A DNA stretch of 64,000 bases from Photobacterium arenosum (lineage in GTDB: Bacteria > Pseudomonadota > Gammaproteobacteria > Enterobacterales > Vibrionaceae). Where the stretch lies: NCBI RefSeq assembly GCF_014841115.1, contig NZ_JACYTP010000007.1, positions 124,001 to 188,000 of the forward strand, written 5' to 3'. This document shows, piece after piece, positions 43,639-51,479 of the stretch. Every line of letters begins with the position of its first letter. Within the stretch, counting starts at the first letter, position 1. A program made the translations under genes and the position numbers. The notes beneath the pieces are model-generated. The model had not been told where the DNA came from. It was given only the letters and a program-made list of their open reading frames with translations, and did not search any database.

Positions 43639-43709
43639 TCGTTCATCTCTCATACAGCATCGTGTCAAATTAGTAATGTCTGTATGAGAGGTATTAATAT
43701 GGAAATGAT

Positions 43710-45206
43710 ATGAACATCACCTCAGAGCTATGCCATGTAAATACAAGCCTTACATGTTTGAATGAAAAATTAGAATGGTTACTTTCAACACAACCGGATA
43801 AAGAAGCGCTGATCTGTGGTCAGGTAACTTTCAGTTATCAGCAGGTCATCCAAACAGCACTAGATATTTCAGAGCAATTCGTAGAAGCTGGTCTTGCTAA
43901 AGGTCATCGATTAGCACTGGATGCACCAAGATCAAGTGAGCTTTACTCTATTATTATTGCGTGTCTGTTATCTGGTGTTTCATTTATTTATGTACCAAGA
44001 AATTTAGAACCTGAAAGTAAAATTAAATTTGCAAAAGATACATCTTGTGCAGCGATATTTTCTTTCACTTCTTATTTTGATTTGTTAGATCAAAACTTGA
44101 TCGGGACGGGATCTTTATCGATATTTTCTGATCGTCCTATCCCAAGAAATCCTCATCCTCGTTCTGGTACAGAGATTTATTGTGTCAGAACTTCAGGTAC
44201 AACCGGTGAACCCAAAATTGTCCCAATCTATGACCGGCAGCTTACATCCTTTCTCAAGAATGTCGACATAGAATTCGACATACCAGCGAAGAGAAGATGG
44301 CTATGGTTACATGATTTGTCATTTGATTTATCGATATGGGAAATTATAGGGTGTCTATTTTATGGTGGCGGACTGGTGATTCTCAGTGAGGAAGAGAAAA
44401 GAGATCCAAGTAGCATATGGCGTGTTCTCGAAGAGAACTATGTCAACCAAATCATGGTAACACCTTCTGAATTCCGTTTTATTTTTAGTGAGGTTAAACC
44501 ACAGGATGTGACAAAGCTGTCACTTGAAGAAATACTCTTTTGTGGTGAAAAGCTTTCTGTGGAAACAGTTAGGCCATTTTTTTCTGAATTTCATGGTCAA
44601 GAAGTTAGGTTAGTGAATACATACGGTCCCTCGGAAGCAACAATATTTTGCTCTGCACATACTGTGACTGAGCAAGATATTATGAACGGTTCAATACCGA
44701 TTGGAAAAGCATTTCATGACATGATTTTTTCTCTTGGAGGTAAGGATAACGAACACGTCGGAGAGCTTTTATTACAAGGCGGTCAAGTTTTTGAAGGTTA
44801 TGAAGGGCGACCTTTAGAGGATAATACATATAAGACGGGTGATATTTGCTCAGTTGATTATGATGATGTCTTTCATTATATCAAGCGGATAGGCGGATTT
44901 GTGAAAGTGAATGGTTTTCGGATCGATTTATTAGAGATTGAAGAGTATTTACAGTCAATTCCTGGTGTTGGCGAAGCCGTTGTTCTTGTTGAAAATAAAT
45001 TAGAGGATTTATCCGTTTTATGTGCTTGCATTAATGTGATGTCTGACAGTTTGTTGACGACCAGAGACTTAAGGAAATTCTGTGCGAAGCTATCTCCTTG
45101 GTTGCGGCCTGCGCGTTATTTGATGATTCCACAAAATGATTGGCCAATGAATATTCGAGGAAAAACAAATAAGTCAGAGTTAGAGAGGAGACTATATGAA
45201 AAGTAA
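43710..45206 (+). CDS. Stand-alone amino-acid adenylation enzyme (NRPS A domain)
   Basis: A 498-residue ANL-superfamily enzyme with NRPS core motifs: A3 RTSGTTGEPKIV, A4 FDLSIWE, A5 NTYGPSEAT, A7 KTGDI and A10 NIRGKTNK. The A4 Asp indicates an alpha-amino acid substrate. It should activate an amino acid as adenylate and load it onto the carrier protein encoded next (11-base overlap). In the ehp pathway D-alanine is attached to griseoluteic acid; whether the same amino acid is used here cannot be told. Confidence 0.88.
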   Translation: MNITSELCHVNTSLTCLNEKLEWLLSTQPDKEALICGQVTFSYQQVIQTALDISEQFVEAGLAKGHRLALDAPRSSELYSIIIACLLSGVSFIYVPRNLEPESKIKFAKDTSCAAIFSFTSYFDLLDQNLIGTGSLSIFSDRPIPRNPHPRSGTEIYCVRTSGTTGEPKIVPIYDRQLTSFLKNVDIEFDIPAKRRWLWLHDLSFDLSIWEIIGCLFYGGGLVILSEEEKRDPSSIWRVLEENYVNQIMVTPSEFRFIFSEVKPQDVTKLSLEEILFCGEKLSVETVRPFFSEFHGQEVRLVNTYGPSEATIFCSAHTVTEQDIMNGSIPIGKAFHDMIFSLGGKDNEHVGELLLQGGQVFEGYEGRPLEDNTYKTGDICSVDYDDVFHYIKRIGGFVKVNGFRIDLLEIEEYLQSIPGVGEAVVLVENKLEDLSVLCACINVMSDSLLTTRDLRKFCAKLSPWLRPARYLMIPQNDWPMNIRGKTNKSELERRLYEK

Positions 45207-45423
45207 TCATGAGATGCTAGAAACATTACTATGTGAAATCAAGGTCGTCCTCGGAGAGAATGATATTAGAGGCAGTGACAATCTGGTTGAGATGGGTGGT
45301 AACTCCATCATTGCCATGAAAATATCTGAGACGTTAAAAAAAAGAGACAAAATTTTAGTGAATGTAACACAATTACTTGGAGCTAGAATATCAGATGTCG
45401 AATTATCACAATTACAAGGGTAG
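45196..45423 (+). CDS. Peptidyl/acyl carrier protein
   Basis: A 75-residue carrier protein with a four-helix profile. The phosphopantetheine serine is residue 37 in the motif DNLVEMGGNSIIAMKI. It overlaps the adenylation gene, marking it as that enzyme's carrier. A phosphopantetheinyl transferase from elsewhere in the genome would be needed to activate it. Confidence 0.9.
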   Translation: MKSNHEMLETLLCEIKVVLGENDIRGSDNLVEMGGNSIIAMKISETLKKRDKILVNVTQLLGARISDVELSQLQG

Positions 45424-45432
45424 ATTGATTTC

Positions 45433-46455
45433 ATGAAAATAATCAGTATGGACAACCAGCTATCAGTGTCTGAACACCTGGAAAGTGTCGATCACCCAAA
45501 TCAGATGCAATTAAATACACTGAAATTTTCCGGGTACGCTCAATTTTGGAGAGAACCGGGAAGTGTCAGAGAAATGGCCGGTATTGCCGCCAAAAAAGCT
45601 CTATCGAAAGCACGGATTCGTCCTGAAGATATTGGTTTTATCGTTGCTGGTCAATCGGGTGTTCCTGACTATATTGGAATTGATTTTGCGTGCCAGGTCG
45701 GAGCAGAATTATCTTGTAAAGATATTCGAACAATTAATATTGTTGAGGGATGTAATAGCGGCATTAGTGTCTGGGAACATGCTGCGTCTCTCATGAAACA
45801 ACTCCCTGTGGGTAAAGTTGGCCTTGTGGTGGTTGCTCAACGTATTAGCGAGGCACATCAAGACCGATTTGGTTTAATGAATGCGATCTTGAGTGATGGT
45901 GCGGCTGTCGCAGTGGTTGCGCCTGAGCATTGGGCGACGGATGGGGCTGCTTTACATTATCTCGGTGCTGAAGATATATCAGATTGCCGTTTTGTGGACA
46001 TGATGCGTGTTGAGCATGGTGGTGCCCTGCAACCGTATGTCACGGAGGTATTTGATGCTCGTCATGACAAATTGGGGCGTGAACGTATCGCAGATATTTA
46101 TAATTTTGACGCAGATGCTTTAAATGATTTTTTGACCCTGCGTACCGAGAATAATATTAAGATTATTCAGAAGGTTATCTCTAAAAGTAAAAGGAAAATA
46201 GAAAATCCGTTTCTTATTCAAACATTGGAAGGTCAGCAAAGCATTGAAAGCCTATGTGCTAAGTTGGATATACCAACGGATAGAAGTAATTTGGAATTAT
46301 TATCTGAAGTGGGACATGCCGGTTGTGCTGATTTACTAATATCGTTGGATGTTTTGGTAGATAGAGAGATTATAAAGCCAGGTGATGATATTATCATGAG
46401 TACTATTTCAACAGGTTTAAAGTGGGGGGCTGCTATTTTTCATTATCAAAAATGA
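45433..46455 (+). CDS. KAS III-like acyltransferase with altered catalytic residues
   Basis: A 340-residue thiolase-fold protein of the FabH/KAS III family. The nucleophile Cys is near residue 107 (VEGCNSG). By hand alignment to E. coli FabH, the His of PHQAN is replaced (LIQTLEG) and the Asn of HGNTSAAS is His (VGHAGCAD). Loss of the decarboxylation residues argues against C-C condensation and for transfer of the carrier-bound aminoacyl group onto a phenazine hydroxyl, giving an ester. That matches the final step expected for D-alanylgriseoluteic acid. Confidence 0.82.
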   Translation: MKIISMDNQLSVSEHLESVDHPNQMQLNTLKFSGYAQFWREPGSVREMAGIAAKKALSKARIRPEDIGFIVAGQSGVPDYIGIDFACQVGAELSCKDIRTINIVEGCNSGISVWEHAASLMKQLPVGKVGLVVVAQRISEAHQDRFGLMNAILSDGAAVAVVAPEHWATDGAALHYLGAEDISDCRFVDMMRVEHGGALQPYVTEVFDARHDKLGRERIADIYNFDADALNDFLTLRTENNIKIIQKVISKSKRKIENPFLIQTLEGQQSIESLCAKLDIPTDRSNLELLSEVGHAGCADLLISLDVLVDREIIKPGDDIIMSTISTGLKWGAAIFHYQK

Positions 46456-46503
46456 TATGAATAATTCTATTCTATCTATTACTTTTATGATCAAATTCAA
46501 ACC

Positions 46504-46531
46504 CACTTTCGATAAGTTTATGCTGAAAGTG
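46504..46531 (+). other. Weak hairpin before the DAHP synthase gene
   Basis: CACTTTC-N14-GAAAGTG in the 155-bp gap between the KAS III-like and DAHP synthase genes. It is the longest gap in the cluster after the one following ehpR, so a partial terminator or a separate promoter here is possible. Confidence 0.25.
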
Positions 46532-46610
46532 TTTGTGTCTAGGGATGAGATGATGTTTTGTATTGGCCTTGAAACGTCATTTTTTAAAGAGTGAATTGAA
46601 TCGGTTTATT

Positions 46611-47684
46611 ATGGAAAGTACTCTTGAAGTAAATGATATTGAATACAGCGAATTAGATTTTATATCTCCTTCTTTGTTGAAATCTCAATATCCCATATCA
46701 GCAAATGAAAAGTTCGAAATTAATAAGTTCAGAAAAACTATTTGTGACATCATTGATGGCAATGATCCCAGATTACTCGTGATTTGTGGGCCATGTTCTA
46801 TTCATGATCCTTATGCTGCTATTGAGTATGCACAGCGATTGAAGCGGATTTCTGAAAAAGTTGAAGGTCAAATTTTTATTGTAATGCGGGCTTATCTTGA
46901 AAAACCGCGCACTGTCTCCGGATGGAAGGGATTGATCAACGATCCTAATATGGATGGAAGTTGCAATATTGAGCAAGGGTTAAAAGTATCGAGAGACTTT
47001 TTAACTCATCTTGTTCAACTTGGTATACCATTAGCAACGGAAGTGCTTGACCCAAACATTTCACACTATTTCAATGATATTTTTAGCTGGGCAGCTGTTG
47101 GGGCCAGAACTGCCGAGTCTCAAATACATCGTGAGCTTGCATCAGGTCTTTCGATGCCAGTTGGATATAAAAATACAACCAGTGGCAGTGTTTTACCTGC
47201 AATTCATGCGATACAGTCATCTTCGTTATCGCATAGCTATATTGGAGTGAATGAGGACGGAAAAGTTTGCTTGATTAGAACGCCAGGAAATTCTCATGGA
47301 CATATTATTCTCCGGGGAGGGAAGTCGCCCAATTATAGCCATGAGCATGTGATAGACCACGTGTCGGAAATGAAGAAAATGGGTGTTAGACCGAACGTTG
47401 TGGTCGATTGTAGCCATGGGAATTCAGAGAAAGACTTTCGTCGTCAATCTATTGTCGCCGATTCAGTGATCACTCAAATTACACAGGGAAATCGCCATAT
47501 TGTTGGATTAATGCTTGAGAGTCACCTTCACGAAGGGAATCAACCTATTCTTGTACAACGTGAACTGATGAAATATGGCGTTTCTATTACGGATGGCTGC
47601 ATTAGTTGGCAAGAAACTGAGAAAATCTTGTTGGATATTAATCAAAAAATGAAGAAAGTGAACACTAGGAAGACAAGCGAATGA
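46611..47684 (+). CDS. DAHP synthase, AroF/G/H type I alpha
   Basis: A 357-residue 3-deoxy-D-arabino-heptulosonate-7-phosphate synthase, first enzyme of the shikimate pathway. It is closest in my recollection to E. coli AroF: DPRLLV-CGPCSIHDP, EKPRT--GWKGLINDP, LATE-LDPN, GART-ESQ-HRE-ASGLSMPVG and VDCSHGNS-KD-RRQ. Starting at 46611 gives the same N-terminal length as AroF (Arg54 of DPR aligned). It is the functional counterpart of PhzC in Pseudomonas, which is of the unrelated type II class. It boosts chorismate supply for the cluster. Confidence 0.9.
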   Translation: MESTLEVNDIEYSELDFISPSLLKSQYPISANEKFEINKFRKTICDIIDGNDPRLLVICGPCSIHDPYAAIEYAQRLKRISEKVEGQIFIVMRAYLEKPRTVSGWKGLINDPNMDGSCNIEQGLKVSRDFLTHLVQLGIPLATEVLDPNISHYFNDIFSWAAVGARTAESQIHRELASGLSMPVGYKNTTSGSVLPAIHAIQSSSLSHSYIGVNEDGKVCLIRTPGNSHGHIILRGGKSPNYSHEHVIDHVSEMKKMGVRPNVVVDCSHGNSEKDFRRQSIVADSVITQITQGNRHIVGLMLESHLHEGNQPILVQRELMKYGVSITDGCISWQETEKILLDINQKMKKVNTRKTSE

Positions 47685-47738
47685 TACAGCTAAAGTTTGA
47701 ACCTTGATGGTTTCGAGCTGACCCCTGATTGGAAAAGG

Positions 47739-47800
47739 ATGCATGAATAAATTATCTCGGTGTTTGGCAAAGACCAAACACCGAATATTATGCATGAATA
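47739..47800. repeat. Hairpin flanked by 11-bp direct repeats at the cluster's 3' border
   Basis: A 10-bp perfect stem CGGTGTTTGG / CCAAACACCG with loop CAAAGA (47758-47783) sits between two copies of ATGCATGAATA (47739-47749 and 47790-47800). The hairpin may terminate the phenazine transcript although no T-run follows. The repeat arrangement looks like the trace of an insertion or recombination event. Confidence 0.7.
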
Positions 47801-47911
47801 TCGGACCATTTCAGCCCGAATTTTGCCAGATGAATCAATAATTCCCCACTTCTTCTTGTTAAGTGAACTATCAGCCACTAGTATTCAATCGCTATCAGGA
47901 CGAGAGTATCA

Positions 47912-48262
47912 ATGCGGCAAGGAAAACCACTACACAGAATGATGATTGTTGCCAGCTTTTTGAGCTGGCTATTGCTCATTGCTATGCCTGTGGTCAATGC
48001 CCATCACCAGCCTGCGGGAACCTGGGCCAGCTTGTGCACACTGGGCGGTTTTAAACTCGTTAAACTGGCTGATGGTAAAGATCAGCTCAAGCATGATACT
48101 CAGGGGCACTGTCCCATCGGTGTTTTCAGCCTGGCTCATATTGATGAAAGATGGCTGGGGCTGGGTGAGCCAGGCCTCGCACAACCAGCTAACACCTATC
48201 AGTTCACGCCTCGCCAGTGGCACTATTTTCTTTCGCCTTCCAGAGCACCGCCAGCGGTTTAA
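47912..48262 (+). CDS. DUF2946-like small exported protein
   Basis: A 116-residue protein with an N-terminal hydrophobic signal (FLSWLLLIAMPVVNAHHQPAG) and a short periplasmic part with two cysteines (SLCTLGGFK and HCPIG). It resembles the small DUF2946 proteins often encoded next to TonB receptors and PepSY membrane proteins in metal uptake loci. The function is not known. It lies ~125 bp upstream of the PepSY gene and is probably cotranscribed with it. Confidence 0.65.
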   Translation: MRQGKPLHRMMIVASFLSWLLLIAMPVVNAHHQPAGTWASLCTLGGFKLVKLADGKDQLKHDTQGHCPIGVFSLAHIDERWLGLGEPGLAQPANTYQFTPRQWHYFLSPSRAPPAV

Positions 48263-48386
48263 CCGGGATAGATCCGTCTTCTCCCCGGCTTACATATTTC
48301 CCAAACATTTCTCTATGCTGGTTGTTTCTGCCTGACAGACAGAAACAGTGTAACTGTGCGTATTTTTCGCACTGGAAGGTAACTCA

Positions 48387-49796
48387 ATGACAAATAATAA
48401 CGAGACTCTGGCGCAGCAGGAAAAGCTGCCATCACCACAACGTAACGGCTACCTGACGGCCTGGCGCTGGCATTTTTATGCCGGTTTGTATGTGGTGCCT
48501 TTTTTGCTGATGCTGGCGGTGACTGGCCTGATGATGCTCTACGCGGGGACGATTGATAGTATCCGTTTTAAAGACCTCCTTTTTGTCGAGCCGGCCGCTC
48601 AAAGTCTGCCTGTCAGTCAGCAGATCAGTGCTGTTCAGCAAGCCTATCCCCAAGCCACAATTAATCAATATTTAACCCCTAAGCAACCTGAAGATGCGGC
48701 GCGTTTTGCGGTAGTGACAGCAGATGGACACGGCTTGTTCGTGACAGTGAACCCTTACACAGCTGAAGTGCTGGGCTCGCTTGATCGCGATAACAACCTG
48801 TACACGCTGGCGAATGAAATACACGGCACGCTGCTTATCGGCGATATTGGCGATCGCCTGATTGAGCTGGCGGCGAGTTTTGCTGTGATCCTGATTGTGA
48901 GCGGCGCTTACATGTGGTGGCCGTGTGACAACGCCAGCAGAGCAGGTGCGCTGCGCGTGCGTTTGACCAGCGGCAAGCGTACGTTCTGGCGCGATCTTCA
49001 CGCGAATATTGGGGTATTAACGTCTGTGTTTTTACTGCTTTTTCTGCTGTCAGGACTGTCCTGGTCGGGGGTTTGGGGCAGCAAGATGGTGCAGGCATGG
49101 AACAGTTTTCCCGCGGGGGTATTTGGTGATGTGCCGCTCTCGGATGCTAAGCATGCCGACATGAACCACGGCGAACTGGAAGAAGTGCCGTGGAACCTGG
49201 AGCAAACGCCCATGCCTGTGTCCGGCTCACATGCCGGTCATCAGGGTATGGTGGGCAAGGTGGATCTGGAGTCGGTTGTTTTGTTTGTCAAACAGCTGGG
49301 TTTTACGTCGTTTCGTGTCAATCTGCCTAAAGGTGAGCAGGGCGCATACAGCGTGCTGCAAAGTACCATGAGTAACGATATTAACGATGCGACGCAGGAT
49401 CGCACCCTGCACATCGACCAGTACACAGGCAAGGTACTGGCAGATATCAGGTACGAACAATATTCCCCGATGGCGAAAGTGATGGCGTGGGGCATTGCGC
49501 TGCACGAGGGCGACTTTGGCTGGTGGAACAAAGCAGCAAACACTGTGCTCTGCCTGGCATTCATTGTGATCAGCCTGAGCGGTATCGCGATGTGGTGGCT
49601 GCGCCGACCGAAAGGCAAGCGTATGCTTTCTGCCCCGCCAGCACCGAAGAACATGACGCTGTGGAAAGGAGCAACGGTTGTGATTGCAGTGTTAGGCGTC
49701 TGCTTCCCGCTGGCCGGGATCACGATTTTAATTGTGCTGCTGGCCGACCGTCTGATCTTCAGCCGGGTCCCGACACTCGCGCGATTCTTTGGGTAA
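48387..49796 (+). CDS. PepSY-domain transmembrane protein (PiuB-like)
   Basis: A 469-residue inner-membrane protein of the PepSY-TM family, often annotated as an iron-uptake or reductase factor. It starts WRWHFYAGLYVVPFLLMLAVTGLMMLY, has a periplasmic PepSY region (AYPQATINQYLTP), the helix segment EIHGTLLIGDIGDRLIELAASFAVILIVSGAYMWWP, then DLHANIGVLTSVFLLLFLLSGLSWSG and two more C-terminal helices (GIALHEGDFGWWNK). Histidines in the helices could bind haem. No TonB receptor is adjacent. Confidence 0.88.
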   Translation: MTNNNETLAQQEKLPSPQRNGYLTAWRWHFYAGLYVVPFLLMLAVTGLMMLYAGTIDSIRFKDLLFVEPAAQSLPVSQQISAVQQAYPQATINQYLTPKQPEDAARFAVVTADGHGLFVTVNPYTAEVLGSLDRDNNLYTLANEIHGTLLIGDIGDRLIELAASFAVILIVSGAYMWWPCDNASRAGALRVRLTSGKRTFWRDLHANIGVLTSVFLLLFLLSGLSWSGVWGSKMVQAWNSFPAGVFGDVPLSDAKHADMNHGELEEVPWNLEQTPMPVSGSHAGHQGMVGKVDLESVVLFVKQLGFTSFRVNLPKGEQGAYSVLQSTMSNDINDATQDRTLHIDQYTGKVLADIRYEQYSPMAKVMAWGIALHEGDFGWWNKAANTVLCLAFIVISLSGIAMWWLRRPKGKRMLSAPPAPKNMTLWKGATVVIAVLGVCFPLAGITILIVLLADRLIFSRVPTLARFFG

Positions 49797-49803
49797 TTTT
49801 CAT

Positions 49804-49910
49804 TTCCCTCCCCTTGGCAAGGGGAGGGTGGGGTTTGAACAGCGCGCACGGATTTGGCATTTGTGCTCTGTAACCCCCTCCTAACCTCCCCCTTGAAAAG
49901 AGGGAGTAAC
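49804..49910. repeat. Dispersed ~110-bp repeat, copy 1
   Basis: Begins with a hairpin CCCTCCCCTTG-GCAAGGGGAGGG, passes through GGGGTTTG...GCGCGCA-GGATT...TTGTG and ends with AACCCCCTCCTAACCTCCCCCTTGAAAAGAGGGAG. A second, clearly related copy is at 55741-55850. It follows the PepSY gene and may also act as its terminator. Confidence 0.82.
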
Positions 49911-49950
49911 TGTCCGAGTAGTGTAGTCCATAACAGGCATGATTTTCGGA

Positions 49951-50730
49951 TCATGCAGCTAAATTGAGCCAGTCGGGGATAACCTGCCGAAACCAGCTCA
50001 GATATTGTTCCGCAGACGCTTTTTTTCGGTCTTTCAGCAGATTTACCACCTCCACCACAATCCAGGCTTTGGCGAGGATAATCTGTCGGACAAGTTGGTC
50101 TTCCGGCATTAACGTCGAATACGCCAGATACCGACGGGCAATGGCTTGATAGTCTTCCACAGTCCCCATGCCCTTCACCAAGGGGGCTAAATCGATGGCC
50201 GGGCTGCCCCGGCCAAATCGTTCCCAGTCAAACAAAACCAGCTCTCCCTGATCGCGCCGTCCCCAGTTTCCTGTATTACTGTCGCCGGATAAACAGGCGA
50301 TCGGTAGAAAAAGATCGGAAGATTTTGATTGAAGCTGACACAACTGCTGTCCGGCAGCGGAGGGTAATTGCAGGTGCTTCAAAGCGTGTTCTGTCTGCTG
50401 GATTGTCCATTGGTGGAGGCGAACCGGCTGTTGTGCGGGGATGGAGTAATGATGAATGGCCGCCAGCTGGCGAAACGTTTCCTTGTCGGCATTTAAGGCC
50501 TCCAAAGACATTGAATGGGGAATATATTCAAGGTGTAACTGGCGAGTGTGTGCATCACAGTGGTACACCTTGGGGGTCTGAATCCCCAAAAGCTGCATTT
50601 GCGGGGCAATGTCCTGATAAAAGCACATCTCGACATGGCTGACATTGTGTTTTTCAATACACGGGCTGCCGTTGCGCGTTCTCAGAATAACCTGAGCACG
50701 GCCCATTTGTGTTAATTCCTGATCTGTCAT
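49951..50730 (-). CDS. Aminoglycoside/choline-kinase-fold phosphotransferase
   Basis: A 259-residue APH-family kinase-like protein. The metal site LFDWERFGRGSPAIDLA is intact. The catalytic loop usually reading HGD-x4-N reads SGDSNTGNWG: the Asp and Asn are present but the His is Ser. The substrate is unknown, possibly an amino alcohol or sugar. It starts 4 bases after the LysE-type gene's stop, so the two form an operon. Confidence 0.8.
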   Translation of the reverse strand: MTDQELTQMGRAQVILRTRNGSPCIEKHNVSHVEMCFYQDIAPQMQLLGIQTPKVYHCDAHTRQLHLEYIPHSMSLEALNADKETFRQLAAIHHYSIPAQQPVRLHQWTIQQTEHALKHLQLPSAAGQQLCQLQSKSSDLFLPIACLSGDSNTGNWGRRDQGELVLFDWERFGRGSPAIDLAPLVKGMGTVEDYQAIARRYLAYSTLMPEDQLVRQIILAKAWIVVEVVNLLKDRKKASAEQYLSWFRQVIPDWLNLAA

Positions 50731-50734
50731 GTGA

Positions 50735-51346
50735 TTACGCCCAGTGATTCCAAATTTCTCTCACGACAGGCAGCACAGAGACAACCAGCAATGCGGACAT
50801 GGTGTAGTTAAACAGACGGCGATACTTGTCCTGAGTCAGTGTTTTTTTCAGCAGGGATCCAAACATCAGCCAGACTCCAACGCACGGAAAGGAAACCAGC
50901 AAAAAGATGAGCGCCAGCATCATATTCTGGCCATAAAAATCCGCTCCCACTGTGGTGAAAGCAGCGATGGCACCTGTCGCGACAACCCAGGCTTTGGCGT
51001 TAATCCACTGAAACAGAGCTCCTTTCATGAAACTGAAGGGTTGTACCTGTGAGCCGGACGATCCGACATTGCCGGAGCGGGCAATCAACCAGGACAGGTA
51101 CAATAAGTAAAGAACGCCCAGGCATTTAATGATGAAATGCAGGCTGGGAAACAGCTCAAATAATTGACCAAATCCAATGCCCACCAAAAGCAGCATGATC
51201 GCAAAACCCATACAGATCCCACTCAGCAGCGGCAGGCTTTTTTTCACCCCGAAATTCAGCCCTGAAGTCATCACCATAATATTGTTCGGCCCCGGTGTGA
51301 CGGAAGATGACACGGCAAAAAGAACCATAGCGTACAGATAATCCAT
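50735..51346 (-). CDS. LysE/RhtB-family amino-acid exporter
   Basis: A 203-residue inner-membrane protein with about six helices and the LysE signature SSSVTPGPNNIMVMTSGLNFG near the N-terminus; LKCLGVLYLLYLSWLIARS lies mid-protein. It exports amino acids or related compounds. The internal ATG at 51346, preceded by AGGAG, is preferred: the longer frame adds 31 polar residues before the first helix. Confidence 0.88.
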   Translation of the reverse strand: MDYLYAMVLFAVSSSVTPGPNNIMVMTSGLNFGVKKSLPLLSGICMGFAIMLLLVGIGFGQLFELFPSLHFIIKCLGVLYLLYLSWLIARSGNVGSSGSQVQPFSFMKGALFQWINAKAWVVATGAIAAFTTVGADFYGQNMMLALIFLLVSFPCVGVWLMFGSLLKKTLTQDKYRRLFNYTMSALLVVSVLPVVREIWNHWA

Positions 51347-51479
51347 AATTGATGCGCTCCTGTTGGGCTGAATCGGATATTTGTGGTTTCGGGTGATGCT
51401 CAGAAAATGAGCACCCTTCTGATATGAAGATGAGTGCAATTCAGATCAAGCGCTGAATGCAAAAATAATCAGACAATGA

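Noticed and set aside
30522-47911. Integrase, transposase or tRNA attachment site flanking the phenazine island
   Set aside because: Looked for on both sides; none is present in the window.
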